In this document: piece by piece, positions 36,639 to 45,858 of the stretch
Position numbering within the stretch: the first letter of the stretch is position 1
Layout: every line of letters starts with the position of its first letter
NCBI GenBank assembly: GCA_024640305.1
Contig: JAHEFG010000009.1
Coordinates: 40,394 to 104,393 of the forward strand
Reading direction: 5' to 3'
Source of the DNA: Gammaproteobacteria bacterium
GTDB lineage: Bacteria; Pseudomonadota; Gammaproteobacteria; Steroidobacterales; Woeseiaceae
Length of the DNA: 64,000 nt
Notes under the pieces: generated by a model
What the model saw: only the letters and a program-made list of their open reading frames with translations
Databases searched by the model: none
Told to the model about the DNA's origin: nothing
Program-made: the position numbers and the translations under genes

Positions 36639-37187
36639 ATGGACCAGGAAATAGGCCGCAGGCTCAAGGGGATTCGCGTTCGGCTCGGCATGTCGCAACG
36701 GCAGCTGGCTCGAGTTTCGGGCGTCGCAAACGCAACGATTTCACAGATTGAGGCCGGCCGGCTGAATCCTACCGTGAGCATGCTCAAGAAGGTACTCGAC
36801 GGGTTCCCAATCAGTATGAGTGAGTTTTTCGGCGCAGGCCTCGAGGATGTAAATCGCATATTTTTTCGGGCGGATGAACTAACAGAGATTGCGGATGGAG
36901 GCGTTTCATTTCGTCAGGTCGGTGCAAACCTGAATCACAAGGCGATTCAACTCATCAAAGAGTGCTACCAACCCGGGGCGGGAACGGGGAAACATGCGAT
37001 TACACACGAAGGGGAGGAGTGCGGCATTATTCTCAATGGCAGGCTCGAAGTAACGGTTGGCGATCAGTCCTCGATATTAAGAGCGGGTGACGCCTACTAT
37101 TTCAAAAGTAACCAGCCACATCATTTCCGCAACGTCGGCAGTGAGCCCTGCGAACTTATATCCGCATGCTCACCGCCAAGCTTTTAG
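36639..37187 (+). CDS. XRE-family regulator with C-terminal cupin domain
   Basis: A 182-residue protein. Residues 5-60 form a helix-turn-helix of the Cro/CI type (GMSQRQLARVSGVANATISQ). Residues about 105-178 are a small cupin barrel (GEECGIILNGRLEVTVG and DAYYFKSNQPHHFRN), the layout of PuuR and similar regulators that bind a small metabolite. It is divergent from the transaminase-mmsA-MBL-M20 operon and most likely controls it in response to beta-alanine or a related amine. The ATG at 36639 follows a ribosome site (cgagg). Confidence 0.87.
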   Translation: MDQEIGRRLKGIRVRLGMSQRQLARVSGVANATISQIEAGRLNPTVSMLKKVLDGFPISMSEFFGAGLEDVNRIFFRADELTEIADGGVSFRQVGANLNHKAIQLIKECYQPGAGTGKHAITHEGEECGIILNGRLEVTVGDQSSILRAGDAYYFKSNQPHHFRNVGSEPCELISACSPPSF

Positions 37188-37270
37188 GTCTTTTTTGCCC
37201 CAGAGGGTGGTCAATTACTGCCATTTGGTGCAAAGTAAAGCCATATATTTTAATCAAGATTAGAATTCTG

Positions 37271-38260
37271 ATGGAACAGTTTGGTACCGTTTTTTGCAGT
37301 AATATTTCGATCGTACGTTTTAAGGATGGGCAATGGCAGGAACCGGCGATAGAGCCGCTGGCGCCATTGCCGATGCACCCCGCGGCACATGTTTTTCACT
37401 ATGCGAGCTCGTGTTTCGAAGGCTTCAAAGCTTATCGTTGGGAAGATGGCAGAGCCTACATCTTTCGTTTGCAGGATCATGTTGCGCGCATGCGGAGAAG
37501 CGCTGAATCGATGCGACTTCCGGTTCCGGACACTGAGCTGCTCGCCGGTATGGTAAAGAGACTGGTCGCAAACCAGATTGCGGAGATACCGCTGCCTCCA
37601 AGTGCACTCTACCTCCGGCCAACACTGATTGGCACGCTGGAGAACATCGGTGCTGCTGCATCACCCTCTACGGAAGCCACTTTGTTCATTCTGGCATCTC
37701 CGGTGGGCGACTATTTTGAAGGAGGTTCACGGCCGCTCAAGCTACTGGTCGACGATCAGCATGCGAGGACGACCGCACAAATCGGTAGTACGAAGACGGG
37801 CGGCAACTATGCATCTGCTCTGGGGCCGATTTTGGACGCGAAAGCGAAATACGGCGTTGACCAGGTCTTGTTCTGCCCTGACGGGGACGTCCAGGAAACA
37901 GGTGCGGCAAATTTCCTGCTGATTGGTGACGACGAAGTCGTTACAAAGCCGCTCAACGAAATGTTCTTGCATGGCGTAACCCGTGATTCGATTCTGAAAC
38001 TCGCGGCGGACCTTGGCTACAAGGTCAGCGAACGTGATTTTACAGTCGACGAGCTGTTGGCGGCCGCGCCGACTTACGAAGCTACGTTATCCGGTACCGC
38101 GGCTTGCCTGGCACCGGTTGGTTGCCTTGTCTACGAAGGCAAGGAGATTCTTGTCAGGGACGGTCAGCCCGGGCCGAATACCGAGAAACTCCGTTCGGCG
38201 TTACAGGCAATTCACTTCGGACAGGCGCCGGATACGCACAACTGGCTGACGCAAGTTTAG
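37271..38260 (+). CDS. ilvE: branched-chain amino acid aminotransferase
   Basis: A 329-residue class IV PLP enzyme. The start at 37271 gives the family N-terminus MEQFGTVF; an in-frame ATG at 37166 would overlap the regulator. The PLP lysine is in STKTGGNYA, and ETGAANFLLI and ATLSGTAACLAPV are the later active-site segments. It catalyses the last step of valine, leucine and isoleucine synthesis, or the first of their breakdown. No other ilv genes are near. It converges on hemN with 3 bases between the stops; a small palindrome (agctatcagatagct, 38259-38273) covers the junction. Confidence 0.86.
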   Translation: MEQFGTVFCSNISIVRFKDGQWQEPAIEPLAPLPMHPAAHVFHYASSCFEGFKAYRWEDGRAYIFRLQDHVARMRRSAESMRLPVPDTELLAGMVKRLVANQIAEIPLPPSALYLRPTLIGTLENIGAAASPSTEATLFILASPVGDYFEGGSRPLKLLVDDQHARTTAQIGSTKTGGNYASALGPILDAKAKYGVDQVLFCPDGDVQETGAANFLLIGDDEVVTKPLNEMFLHGVTRDSILKLAADLGYKVSERDFTVDELLAAAPTYEATLSGTAACLAPVGCLVYEGKEILVRDGQPGPNTEKLRSALQAIHFGQAPDTHNWLTQV

Positions 38261-38263
38261 CTA

Positions 38264-39676
38264 TCAGATAGCTCGCGAGAAGCGATTGTCGTTTTCTGCG
38301 GCGTTTATGTGCCGATCGAAGACCATCGCTATGTTTCTAAGCAGCAGTCGCCCTTTGGCCTTGATGCGTATTGCGTCGGCCTCGAGCGCAATAAGCTCAT
38401 CTTCGGCCAGCGGCTGCAGCCGTTTGATTTCATCGGCGAAGTACTCGCGAAAATCGACATTATGCTGCGCATCGAAATCATCGAAGACCAGCTCGTCGTA
38501 GCACATCAGCGCTTGGATGACTTCGGCTCGTAACAAGTCATCATCGTCGATAGCAACACCCTTTTTGACGGGCAGCTTTCCGTCTTCAATTAATGACTCG
38601 TACTCCATTGTTGTAACAGAGTTCTGCGAAAACACGTTTCCGACGCTGCTGATCGAACTAACGCCAACGCCAATAAGGTCGCAGTTACGGTGCGTTGAGT
38701 AGCCCTGAAAGTTGCGTTGCAAAGTGCCACCACGACGTGCCGTCACGAGTTCATCTTCCGGCAGCGCGAAATGATCCATACCAATATATAGATAGCCTGC
38801 TGCAGCAAGGCGATCGATCGTGCGGTGCAGGATATCCAGCTTGGTCTCTGGCGCCGGAATGTCCTCAGCGTTAATCATGCGCTGCCCTTTGAACCGCTGT
38901 GGCAGGTGGGCGTAGTTATATACGGCGAAACGGTCGGGGCGCATTGCGATAGCCTGATCGAGCGTCGCATCAAAGCTGTCCACTGTCTGATGTGGGAGAC
39001 CGTAGATCAGGTCGAACGAAATTGACTTGAAACCGGCTGCCCTCGCGGTTTCGACCAGGGCAATAACCTCGGACGTTGTCTGGATGCGGTTGACGGCTTT
39101 TTGCACCTTGGGATCGAAGTCCTGAATGCCCATGCTCAGGCGGTTAAAGCCCAACTCACTGAGCAAGCGAATGCCATCACTGTCCACAGTGCGCGGATCG
39201 ACCTCGATAGAAAATTGGCGGCTATCATGGTCATCGAGATTGAATGCACTGCCGAGTTTCTGCATCAGTTTGCGAAGTTGTGCCTCATCCAGGTAGGTTG
39301 GCGTACCGCCGCCAAAGTGCAGTTGCTCGACTTTGCGACCTTTGTCGTAAAGCTCCGCCTGCATATCGATTTCCCGATACAGGTTTTCGAGGTACTTTTC
39401 TACGCGCTCCTGGTTGTGCGTGACTATCTTGTTGCAGCCACAGTAATAGCAAAGCGTGTGGCAAAACGGGATGTGCACGTACAGCGACAGCGGCACACCG
39501 CTGGCGTTACTTTGCAACGCGTTGGCACGATAGGCGTCTTCATTCACCTGCTCGGTGAACTGCAGCGCCGTTGGGTATGACGTGTATCTTGGACCGCGGC
39601 CGTCATAGCGCTGAATGAGCTCGGCGTCGAAACAAACCTGCTCGTAGCCGTGTGGAATATTTGATTCAGTTGACAT
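38264..39676 (-). CDS. hemN: oxygen-independent coproporphyrinogen III oxidase
   Basis: A 470-residue radical-SAM enzyme. The cluster-binding motif CHTLCYYCGC (CxxxCxxCxC) is intact, as is the substrate-site start RYDGRGPRYTSYPTA and the SAM-binding LHFGGGTPTYL. It removes two carboxyl groups from coproporphyrinogen III without oxygen, in haem synthesis. The full-length N-terminus with RYTSYPTA marks HemN proper and not the HemW-type chaperone. It is followed on the same strand upstream by the heme A synthase gene, 43 bases away. This implies growth at low oxygen at least at times. Confidence 0.95.
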   Translation of the reverse strand: MSTESNIPHGYEQVCFDAELIQRYDGRGPRYTSYPTALQFTEQVNEDAYRANALQSNASGVPLSLYVHIPFCHTLCYYCGCNKIVTHNQERVEKYLENLYREIDMQAELYDKGRKVEQLHFGGGTPTYLDEAQLRKLMQKLGSAFNLDDHDSRQFSIEVDPRTVDSDGIRLLSELGFNRLSMGIQDFDPKVQKAVNRIQTTSEVIALVETARAAGFKSISFDLIYGLPHQTVDSFDATLDQAIAMRPDRFAVYNYAHLPQRFKGQRMINAEDIPAPETKLDILHRTIDRLAAAGYLYIGMDHFALPEDELVTARRGGTLQRNFQGYSTHRNCDLIGVGVSSISSVGNVFSQNSVTTMEYESLIEDGKLPVKKGVAIDDDDLLRAEVIQALMCYDELVFDDFDAQHNVDFREYFADEIKRLQPLAEDELIALEADAIRIKAKGRLLLRNIAMVFDRHINAAENDNRFSRAI

Positions 39677-39719
39677 GATATTAATGGTGGCCGAAATGAG
39701 TATTGTCGCACATGGGTAA

Positions 39720-40745
39720 TTACCGAAGACTGTGTGTTAGATATAGCGCGACCGTGAAAAGGAGCAACGCCACCGCCTGGTGAGCAGCCGCCAGGAAGGT
39801 CGGTACGCTGAGCAGCAGCGTCGATATTCCAAGCATTACCTGCAGAGTTGCCGTAACCAGTAGCGCGTTTGCGGCGAGGCGTGACCGCCCGGTGAATTCG
39901 ACCTTGCGAGCCTTGGTCCAATAGACAGCGATAATCACAAGTGTCGAAATGGCCAGGATACGGTGATCAAACTGCACCGTTGTCATGTTATCAAACAGAT
40001 TCCGCCAGACAGGTTCCAGCGCCAGCAGGCCGGGCGGGATCCAGTAGCTGCCCATCATCGGAAATGTGTTGTAGATTTCTCCCGCTTTGAGGCCCGCAAC
40101 AAAACCGCCCGAAATGATTGTAAGCGCTACGAGTGCGGTGAGAAGTATGGTTCTGCCGTGCCAGGCGTGGTGCTGCCTGTCAGACCTTGGGTCCAGCAGT
40201 GACAAACCCACCCATAACATGTAAGCGTAAATCAGGATCGCTGCGACGAGGTGGGCTGTCAGGCGATATTGACTGACGTGCGGGTTGTCGACGAGGCCAC
40301 TCTTTACCATGTACCAGCCGAGTACGCCCTGTAGACCGCCCAGTACAAACATCAACAGGTATTTTGGCCACTCGCGCCTGACGACATAGCCTTTCGCCAG
40401 AAAGTAAACAAAAGGCACGGCAAAAACGATGCCGATCGTGCGACCGAGCAAACGGTGCAGGAATTCAAGCCAGAAGATCCCCTTGAAGGCATGCACATCC
40501 ATGTGTGAGTTGACCTTCAGAAACTCCGGAGAGAGTTTGTACATGTCGAATGCGCGCTGCCAATCCGCGTCGGTCAGCGGAGGCAACCACCCCATAATTG
40601 GCTTCCAGTCGACCATTGAGAGACCCGAACCGGTGAGGCGTGTGACGCCGCCGAGGATGACCATCGCGAACACAAGGCCACAGCACACAAACAGCCAGGT
40701 CGCGACCTGGCGGTTCTGCATATCAGTGTCCAAGCTATCAGTCAT
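39720..40745 (-). CDS. ctaA: heme A synthase (CtaA/COX15 family)
   Basis: A 341-residue inner-membrane protein with eight helices. The first loop has GGVTRLTGSGLSMVDWKPI, the COX15-type hallmark, and conserved haem-ligand histidines occur in EFLHRLLG, YRLTAHLVAA, QFDHRILA and AAHQAVAL. It oxidises the haem O methyl group to give haem A for cytochrome oxidase. The long first periplasmic loop is that of the proteobacterial (COX15) form. No ctaB or cytochrome oxidase genes are in the window. Confidence 0.93.
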   Translation of the reverse strand: MTDSLDTDMQNRQVATWLFVCCGLVFAMVILGGVTRLTGSGLSMVDWKPIMGWLPPLTDADWQRAFDMYKLSPEFLKVNSHMDVHAFKGIFWLEFLHRLLGRTIGIVFAVPFVYFLAKGYVVRREWPKYLLMFVLGGLQGVLGWYMVKSGLVDNPHVSQYRLTAHLVAAILIYAYMLWVGLSLLDPRSDRQHHAWHGRTILLTALVALTIISGGFVAGLKAGEIYNTFPMMGSYWIPPGLLALEPVWRNLFDNMTTVQFDHRILAISTLVIIAVYWTKARKVEFTGRSRLAANALLVTATLQVMLGISTLLLSVPTFLAAAHQAVALLLFTVALYLTHSLR

Positions 40746-40898
40746 TATTCACGTATCAAAAAGACCGCAGGATCAGGTACGGCAATCTTACCTATTTTTG
40801 GCCTTGCTGTGAGAAGTTGAGTAAACTATGTGTGGGCTGGGGGTTACCAGGCAAGCGATAGAGCCGCTCTCGGGCGGTGATTCTGTTACGAGGTATAT

Positions 40899-41111
40899 AT
40901 GTCAGGCGAAAGAGTTACAGGAACCGTTAAATGGTTCAACGACGATAAAGGGTTTGGGTTTATTGAGCGCGAAGGCGGACCCGACGTATTTGTCCATCAC
41001 AGCGCTATCCAGATGGAAGGATTCAAGACCCTCAAAGAGGGTCAAAGCGTTTCAATGGAAGTCACCCAGGGCCAAAAGGGCCCACAAGCCGAAAACGTAA
41101 TGGCTGAATAG
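40899..41111 (+). CDS. CspA-family cold-shock protein
   Basis: A 70-residue single OB-fold protein with both RNA-binding motifs: RNP1 KGFGFI and RNP2 [16 protein letters not shown] at the start is the family signature. It binds single-stranded RNA and DNA and melts RNA structure. It stands alone with a 153-base upstream gap that may hold its promoter and 5' leader; I see no clear cold box there. A possible 3' hairpin pairs 41117-41124 with 41141-41148 but lacks a T-run. Confidence 0.95.
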   Translation: MSGERVTGTVKWFNDDKGFGFIEREGGPDVFVHHSAIQMEGFKTLKEGQSVSMEVTQGQKGPQAENVMAE

Positions 41112-41317
41112 ACAGCAACTGACCGGCCGGGTCTTCTCATGGTCGGTTTGGGTTGTACGTCAGATAATTCCCTGCAAGCGACGGCAGGTAATGGTTTGGC
41201 TGGACTGGCCGCGCGAAGGCGGCAGCAAGCTGCTGCTGCCTGAAGGCCATGAGGCTTTACCAGACCTCGCCCAATCGTGATCTAATGCGTATTCCATAAC
41301 GATTACGACAATACGAT

Positions 41318-41701
41318 ATGAAACTTCGAATTCGCGATAACTCAATACGACTGCGACTTACACGTGGTGAGGTTGATTCCTTTCATGCCGACGGACTTGT
41401 GAAGGCTCGCACAGAGTTTCCCGACGGACGCGAGTTCGGTTATGAGCTGGAAAGCAACCCGGCCACCGTTCAACCCGATGCGTCATTTTCCGATCGTGTC
41501 ATCACGGTCAGGGTGCCCGAAGCGATGGCTCTGGCCTGGGCATCGACAGAGCAAGTCTCGATGCAGGGTGAACAATTTCTCGATGATGGCGGAAAGCTGA
41601 CCATACTCGTGGAAAAGGACTTCACTTGCCTGACCGAACGCGAGGGAGAGGACGAGTCGGATATGTTTCCGAACCCGCAGGCCGTTTCGGGCAAGGGATA
41701 G
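41318..41701 (+). CDS. small conserved protein (DUF7009-like)
   Basis: A 127-residue protein beginning MKLRIRDNSIRLRLTRGEV, with a beta-rich body and a final FTCLTER segment followed by a polar tail. Such proteins occur widely in proteobacteria and bacteroidetes without known function, and the match to DUF7009 is from memory. There are no transmembrane segments or signal peptide. It ends 2 bases before the GTG of the DUF2461 gene, so the two are likely cotranscribed. Confidence 0.72.
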   Translation: MKLRIRDNSIRLRLTRGEVDSFHADGLVKARTEFPDGREFGYELESNPATVQPDASFSDRVITVRVPEAMALAWASTEQVSMQGEQFLDDGGKLTILVEKDFTCLTEREGEDESDMFPNPQAVSGKG

Positions 41702-41703
41702 GT

Positions 41704-42402
41704 GTGACAGCCGTACCGCGCTACGCGAAATTCGCGACGGAAACGCTTGCTTTTCTGGAAGCCCTGGCCGCGAATAACAATCGCGAGTGGTTTAAAGAAA
41801 ACAAGAGCCGCTACGAAGAGCAGGTGCTTGATGTCGCGCTGCGGTTCATACAGTCAATGCAGGATCCCCTGCATGAGATAGCGCCGCATTTTGTTGCTCA
41901 GCCAACTCGTATGGGTGGCTCGTTGATGCGCGTTTATCGGGATACACGCTTTGCCAAAAACACGCCGCCTTACAAAACCAACATTGGTATTCAGTTTCGC
42001 CATGAGCAGGCGAAGGACGTTCATTCGCCGGGGTACTACGTGCACATCGATCCGCAAAGCATGTTCATCGGTGTAGGAATGTGGCGCCCGGACCCGGTTG
42101 CGCTGCGTGCGGTTCGCGAGCGTATTGTAGCCAGGCCAGGGGATTGGGGGCGGGCGTCCGGCGACAAGGTGTTTTCCCGACACTTCGAGCTCGGAGGAGA
42201 GTCATTGACGCGACCGCCGCGCGGTTTCGATAAGAATCATGTGTATATTGACGACATCAAGCGCAAGAGTTTTATAGCGGTAAATAATATGAAAAGGGAC
42301 GACTGCCTGAGTCCACAGTTTCAGCGCAAGGTAGAGTCGTCTTTCAAAGCAGCGGAACCTTTCATGAGGTTCTTGTGCAAGTCTGTCGGCGTGCCGTTCT
42401 AG
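41704..42402 (+). CDS. DUF2461 / TIGR02453 family protein
   Basis: A 232-residue soluble protein. The GTG at 41704 is chosen because the family N-terminus follows at once (ETLAFLEALAANNNREWF); the longer ATG at 41626 lies inside the preceding gene. Other family features are RVYRDTRFAKNTPPYKTNIG and the ending LCKSVGVPF. The family is widespread and its function is not established. It lies between the DUF7009-like gene and acetoacetyl-CoA synthetase. Confidence 0.87.
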   Translation: MTAVPRYAKFATETLAFLEALAANNNREWFKENKSRYEEQVLDVALRFIQSMQDPLHEIAPHFVAQPTRMGGSLMRVYRDTRFAKNTPPYKTNIGIQFRHEQAKDVHSPGYYVHIDPQSMFIGVGMWRPDPVALRAVRERIVARPGDWGRASGDKVFSRHFELGGESLTRPPRGFDKNHVYIDDIKRKSFIAVNNMKRDDCLSPQFQRKVESSFKAAEPFMRFLCKSVGVPF

Positions 42403-42415
42403 CGCAGGGCCGGAG

Positions 42416-44353
42416 ATGTCCACGAACCGAGTGCTATGGCAAGCAAGCCCGGACCAGGTACGGGCAACGGCAATGTATCGGTTCATGCACAAGCATGGTT
42501 TCGATAATTACGATGACCTTTACCAATGGTCGATCGATGAGTCCGCCGCATTCTGGGAAGCACTTTGCGAGTTTTGCGATGTTCGGTTTGACACTCCGGC
42601 AACAACGATATTGTCACGTCCGGATAACATCATGGATGCTGGTTGGTTCGCTGGCAGCCAGCTCAATTACGCCGCTCACCTCCTGCGCCATGAAGGTGAT
42701 CGTGCCGCCATCATTTTCTTTGGCGAGAATGGTGTTCGGCGCGAACTGAGTTTCGATCAGTTGCGACAGGCCGTCGCGGATGTCGCGGCCGGGTTGCAAA
42801 GATCCGGAGTGGTTAAGGGCGATCGCGTCGCGGGTTTCTTGCCAAACTGTCCTGAAGCCATCATTGCCATGCTGGCGACGACAAGCCTCGGAGCGACCTG
42901 GTCTTCATGCTCACCAGATTTCGGTGTCAATGGTGTGGTAGATCGGTTCGGACAGATAGAGCCCAGGGTGCTGTTCGCGACCAATGGCTATTATTACAAC
43001 GGTAAGCGCATTGATTCGTTGCCCGTCGTTGCAGGGATCGTCGAAAAAATTCCGAGTATTTCAACCACGGTAATCTCGCGGTTCCTTAGCGATAACGATG
43101 ATCTGTCGGCGGTCAGTAACGCAGTCGAGTGGCGGGAATTCGCGATAGCCAACTCGGAATTGAGTTTCGTTCCGGTCGATTTCGATCATCCTTTGTATGT
43201 CATGTACTCATCGGGAACTACCGGCATTCCAAAGTGCATCGTTCATGGTCACGGCGGGTCTTTGCTGCAGCATCTCAAGGAGCATGTCCTGCACACGGAT
43301 ATCTCCGACCGGGATCGACTGTTTTATTTCACGACCTGCGGCTGGATGATGTGGAATTGGCTGGTAAGTGCGCTGGCTCCGGGCGCAACGCTGGTGCTCT
43401 TCGATGGTTCGCCGTTCCTTGACGATGGCCGCGTGCTCTGGACGATGGCCGAGCAAGAGGCAGTTACAGTATTTGGGACGAGCGCGAAATACATATCGGC
43501 GCTCGAGAAAGCGGGCGTCAGACCCGGGGAGGAGTTTGACCTTCGGCAGTTGCGCGCAGTGCTTTCTACAGGGTCGCCACTGGCTCCGGAAAGCTTTGAC
43601 TATGTCTACGATGCGATTGGTGAGAATCTGCAGCTTGCGTCGATCGCGGGCGGAACCGATATCCTGAGTTGTTTCGCAATCGGTAACCCGATTTTGCCAG
43701 TGCAGCGCGGCGAGTTGCAGTGCCGCGGACTTGGTATGGCTGTTGAAATATTTGATGAGGACGGCAACTCAGTTGTGCAACAACATGGCGAACTCGTTTG
43801 CACAAGACCATTTCCATCGGCACCGGTGTGCTTCTGGAACGACGCAGGCAATGCCCGCTATCGCGCCGCGTATTTTGAACGGTATCCGGGCGTGTGGGCG
43901 CACGGGGATTTTGCCGAATTGACGCAACAAGGCGGGCTCATTATTTATGGTCGGTCTGATGCGGTGCTTAATCCCGGCGGTGTTCGAATAGGTACGGCAG
44001 AGATCTACCGCCAGGTGGAAAAACTGGACGAAGTTGTCGAAAGTATTGCCATTGGACAAGACTGGGATGACGACGTACGGGTCGTTTTATTTGTTGTGCT
44101 GCGGTCAGGAGTCAGCCTCGATGACAATCTGCGCAGCCGAATTTGCAAGGTAATTCGCGAGAACACGACGCCGCGACACGTACCGGCAAAAATCATTGCC
44201 GTAGCAGATATTCCGAGGACCAAGAGCGGAAAGATTGTAGAACTCGCAGTGCGTTCTGTTGTACACGATGAGTCTGTAAGAAATACTGAGGCGCTCGCTA
44301 ACCCCGACGCGCTGGAGTACTTTCGAAATATTGCCGAACTTGGCGAGGCCTAA
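42416..44353 (+). CDS. aacS: acetoacetyl-CoA synthetase
   Basis: A 645-residue ANL-superfamily enzyme. Motif A3 YSSGTTGIPKCIVHGHGG, the ring motif YGRSDAVLNPGGVRIG and the C-terminal catalytic lysine in PRTKSGKIVE are all in place. The acetyl-CoA-synthetase-type N-domain includes NYAAHLLRH. FTTCGWMMWNWL is typical of acetoacetyl- over acetyl-CoA synthetase. It activates acetoacetate in the cytoplasm with ATP, for lipid or polyhydroxyalkanoate metabolism. It follows DUF2461 by 13 bases and precedes glpK by 5 bases. Confidence 0.92.
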   Translation: MSTNRVLWQASPDQVRATAMYRFMHKHGFDNYDDLYQWSIDESAAFWEALCEFCDVRFDTPATTILSRPDNIMDAGWFAGSQLNYAAHLLRHEGDRAAIIFFGENGVRRELSFDQLRQAVADVAAGLQRSGVVKGDRVAGFLPNCPEAIIAMLATTSLGATWSSCSPDFGVNGVVDRFGQIEPRVLFATNGYYYNGKRIDSLPVVAGIVEKIPSISTTVISRFLSDNDDLSAVSNAVEWREFAIANSELSFVPVDFDHPLYVMYSSGTTGIPKCIVHGHGGSLLQHLKEHVLHTDISDRDRLFYFTTCGWMMWNWLVSALAPGATLVLFDGSPFLDDGRVLWTMAEQEAVTVFGTSAKYISALEKAGVRPGEEFDLRQLRAVLSTGSPLAPESFDYVYDAIGENLQLASIAGGTDILSCFAIGNPILPVQRGELQCRGLGMAVEIFDEDGNSVVQQHGELVCTRPFPSAPVCFWNDAGNARYRAAYFERYPGVWAHGDFAELTQQGGLIIYGRSDAVLNPGGVRIGTAEIYRQVEKLDEVVESIAIGQDWDDDVRVVLFVVLRSGVSLDDNLRSRICKVIRENTTPRHVPAKIIAVADIPRTKSGKIVELAVRSVVHDESVRNTEALANPDALEYFRNIAELGEA

Positions 44354-44358
44354 GACAA

Positions 44359-45858
44359 ATGAGGGGACAATTCTTGCTGGCGATCGACCAGGGGACGAGC
44401 AGCAGTCGAGCCGTTATTTATGACCATGCGGTGAAAGTCCAGGCAAGTGCGCAACAGGAGTTTGCACAAATTTATCCACAGCCTGGCTGGGTGGAGCATG
44501 ATCCTGAGGACATCTGGTCTTCGGTGCACGCGGTTACCCGGCAGGCGATGCAGGATCTGGGCACGACTGCCCGGGATCTCACCGCAATAGGAATTACGAA
44601 CCAGCGGGAAACGACGCTGGTTTGGGACAGAGAGTCAGGGCAATGCGTCTATAACGCTGTTGTCTGGCAGGATCGGCGTACAGCAGATATCTGTGAGAAG
44701 CTCAGGAACGATGCTGCGGAGCCGATGGTAAGTGCGAAAACCGGTTTGCGGCTCGACCCGTATTTCTCAGCGACGAAAATCGCCTGGATACTCGACAACG
44801 TCGCCGGAGCGCGCGACCTGGCGCGTCGCGGCAAACTCGCATTCGGAACGGTCGATAGTTTTCTACTGTGGCGGCTTACAGGTGGTCGTGTACACGCTAC
44901 CGATGCGAGCAATGCGTCAAGAACGCTGCTGTTCAATATTCATACGCAGCAGTGGGATGATGAACTGCTGTCGCTGTTTGATGTTCCTCGCAACATGTTG
45001 CCCGAGGTTCTTGATTGCGCCGCGAACTTCGGTGAAACGGATGCTGCGGCCATAGGTGCGGTCGTGCCGATTCTCGGCATTGCCGGAGATCAGCAGGCCG
45101 CGCTTATCGGCCAGGCGGGATTGCGCCAAGGTGTGACCAAGAGCACCTACGGTACGGGTTGCTTTGTCATTGCAAATACAGGCCTGGAGGCGTTGACGTC
45201 AAGAAACAAGCTGTTGACTACGGTTGCAAGCCGGATAGGCGGTGAGGTTACCTATGGGCTGGAAGGCAGCGTGTTTGTTGCCGGTTCGGCGATACAGTGG
45301 TTGCGCGACGAACTGAAAATTATCAACTCGGCTGCAGAAACAGGGGGCATCGCCGCATCAACAGGCGTCGTCGACGACGTTATTGTCGTACCAGCATTTG
45401 CAGGACTGGGCGCGCCGTACTGGGACCCACATGCGCGTGGCGCAATTTTGGGGTTGACTCGAGGTAGCGGGCGCAACGAAATAGTGACGGCGACACTGCA
45501 GTCGATCGCGTTCCAGACCAGGGATCTTGTGGATGCAATGTCGGACGACGGCGTCGCACCTTCCATCATCCGTGTTGATGGCGGCATGGTGGCGAATGAC
45601 TGGTTCTTGCAGTTTCTGGCCGATATTCTCGACATTCCGGTGGAGCGGCCGAAGAACGTGGAGTCCACAGTGTTAGGAGTGGCATATCTCGCGGGTGTTC
45701 AATGCGGTGTTATTCAGTCCGCTAACGAGATCGAATCAATGTGGCAACGTGACGTCGTATTTGAGCCGGCAATGACAGATGATCGGCGCTTGGTGTTGCT
45801 GTCCGGGTGGGCGGCCGCCGTTAGAAGAGTCAGGGAAGATAGCCAGTCATATGCTTAG
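44359..45858 (+). CDS. glpK: glycerol kinase
   Basis: A 499-residue FGGY-family kinase of normal length. LLAIDQGTSSSRAVIYD is the ATP-phosphate loop, GITNQRETTLVWD the N-terminal substrate region, and RVDGGMVANDWFLQFLADIL the C-terminal signature. It makes glycerol 3-phosphate from glycerol. No glpF or glpD is next to it; instead its last 8 bases overlap the start of a Ser/Thr protein kinase gene. It shares a strand with aacS, 5 bases upstream. Confidence 0.93.
   Translation: MRGQFLLAIDQGTSSSRAVIYDHAVKVQASAQQEFAQIYPQPGWVEHDPEDIWSSVHAVTRQAMQDLGTTARDLTAIGITNQRETTLVWDRESGQCVYNAVVWQDRRTADICEKLRNDAAEPMVSAKTGLRLDPYFSATKIAWILDNVAGARDLARRGKLAFGTVDSFLLWRLTGGRVHATDASNASRTLLFNIHTQQWDDELLSLFDVPRNMLPEVLDCAANFGETDAAAIGAVVPILGIAGDQQAALIGQAGLRQGVTKSTYGTGCFVIANTGLEALTSRNKLLTTVASRIGGEVTYGLEGSVFVAGSAIQWLRDELKIINSAAETGGIAASTGVVDDVIVVPAFAGLGAPYWDPHARGAILGLTRGSGRNEIVTATLQSIAFQTRDLVDAMSDDGVAPSIIRVDGGMVANDWFLQFLADILDIPVERPKNVESTVLGVAYLAGVQCGVIQSANEIESMWQRDVVFEPAMTDDRRLVLLSGWAAAVRRVREDSQSYA

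Noticed and set aside
38259..38273. A small palindrome (agctatcagatagct) as terminator between ilvE and hemN
   Set aside because: The stem overlaps both stop codons, the loop is three bases and there is no T-run, so it is too weak to call.
41160..41345. A minus-strand open frame of 61 codons and a plus-strand frame of 29 codons after the cold-shock gene
   Set aside because: Neither has a convincing ribosome site or recognisable sequence. I treat the 206-base gap as noncoding.
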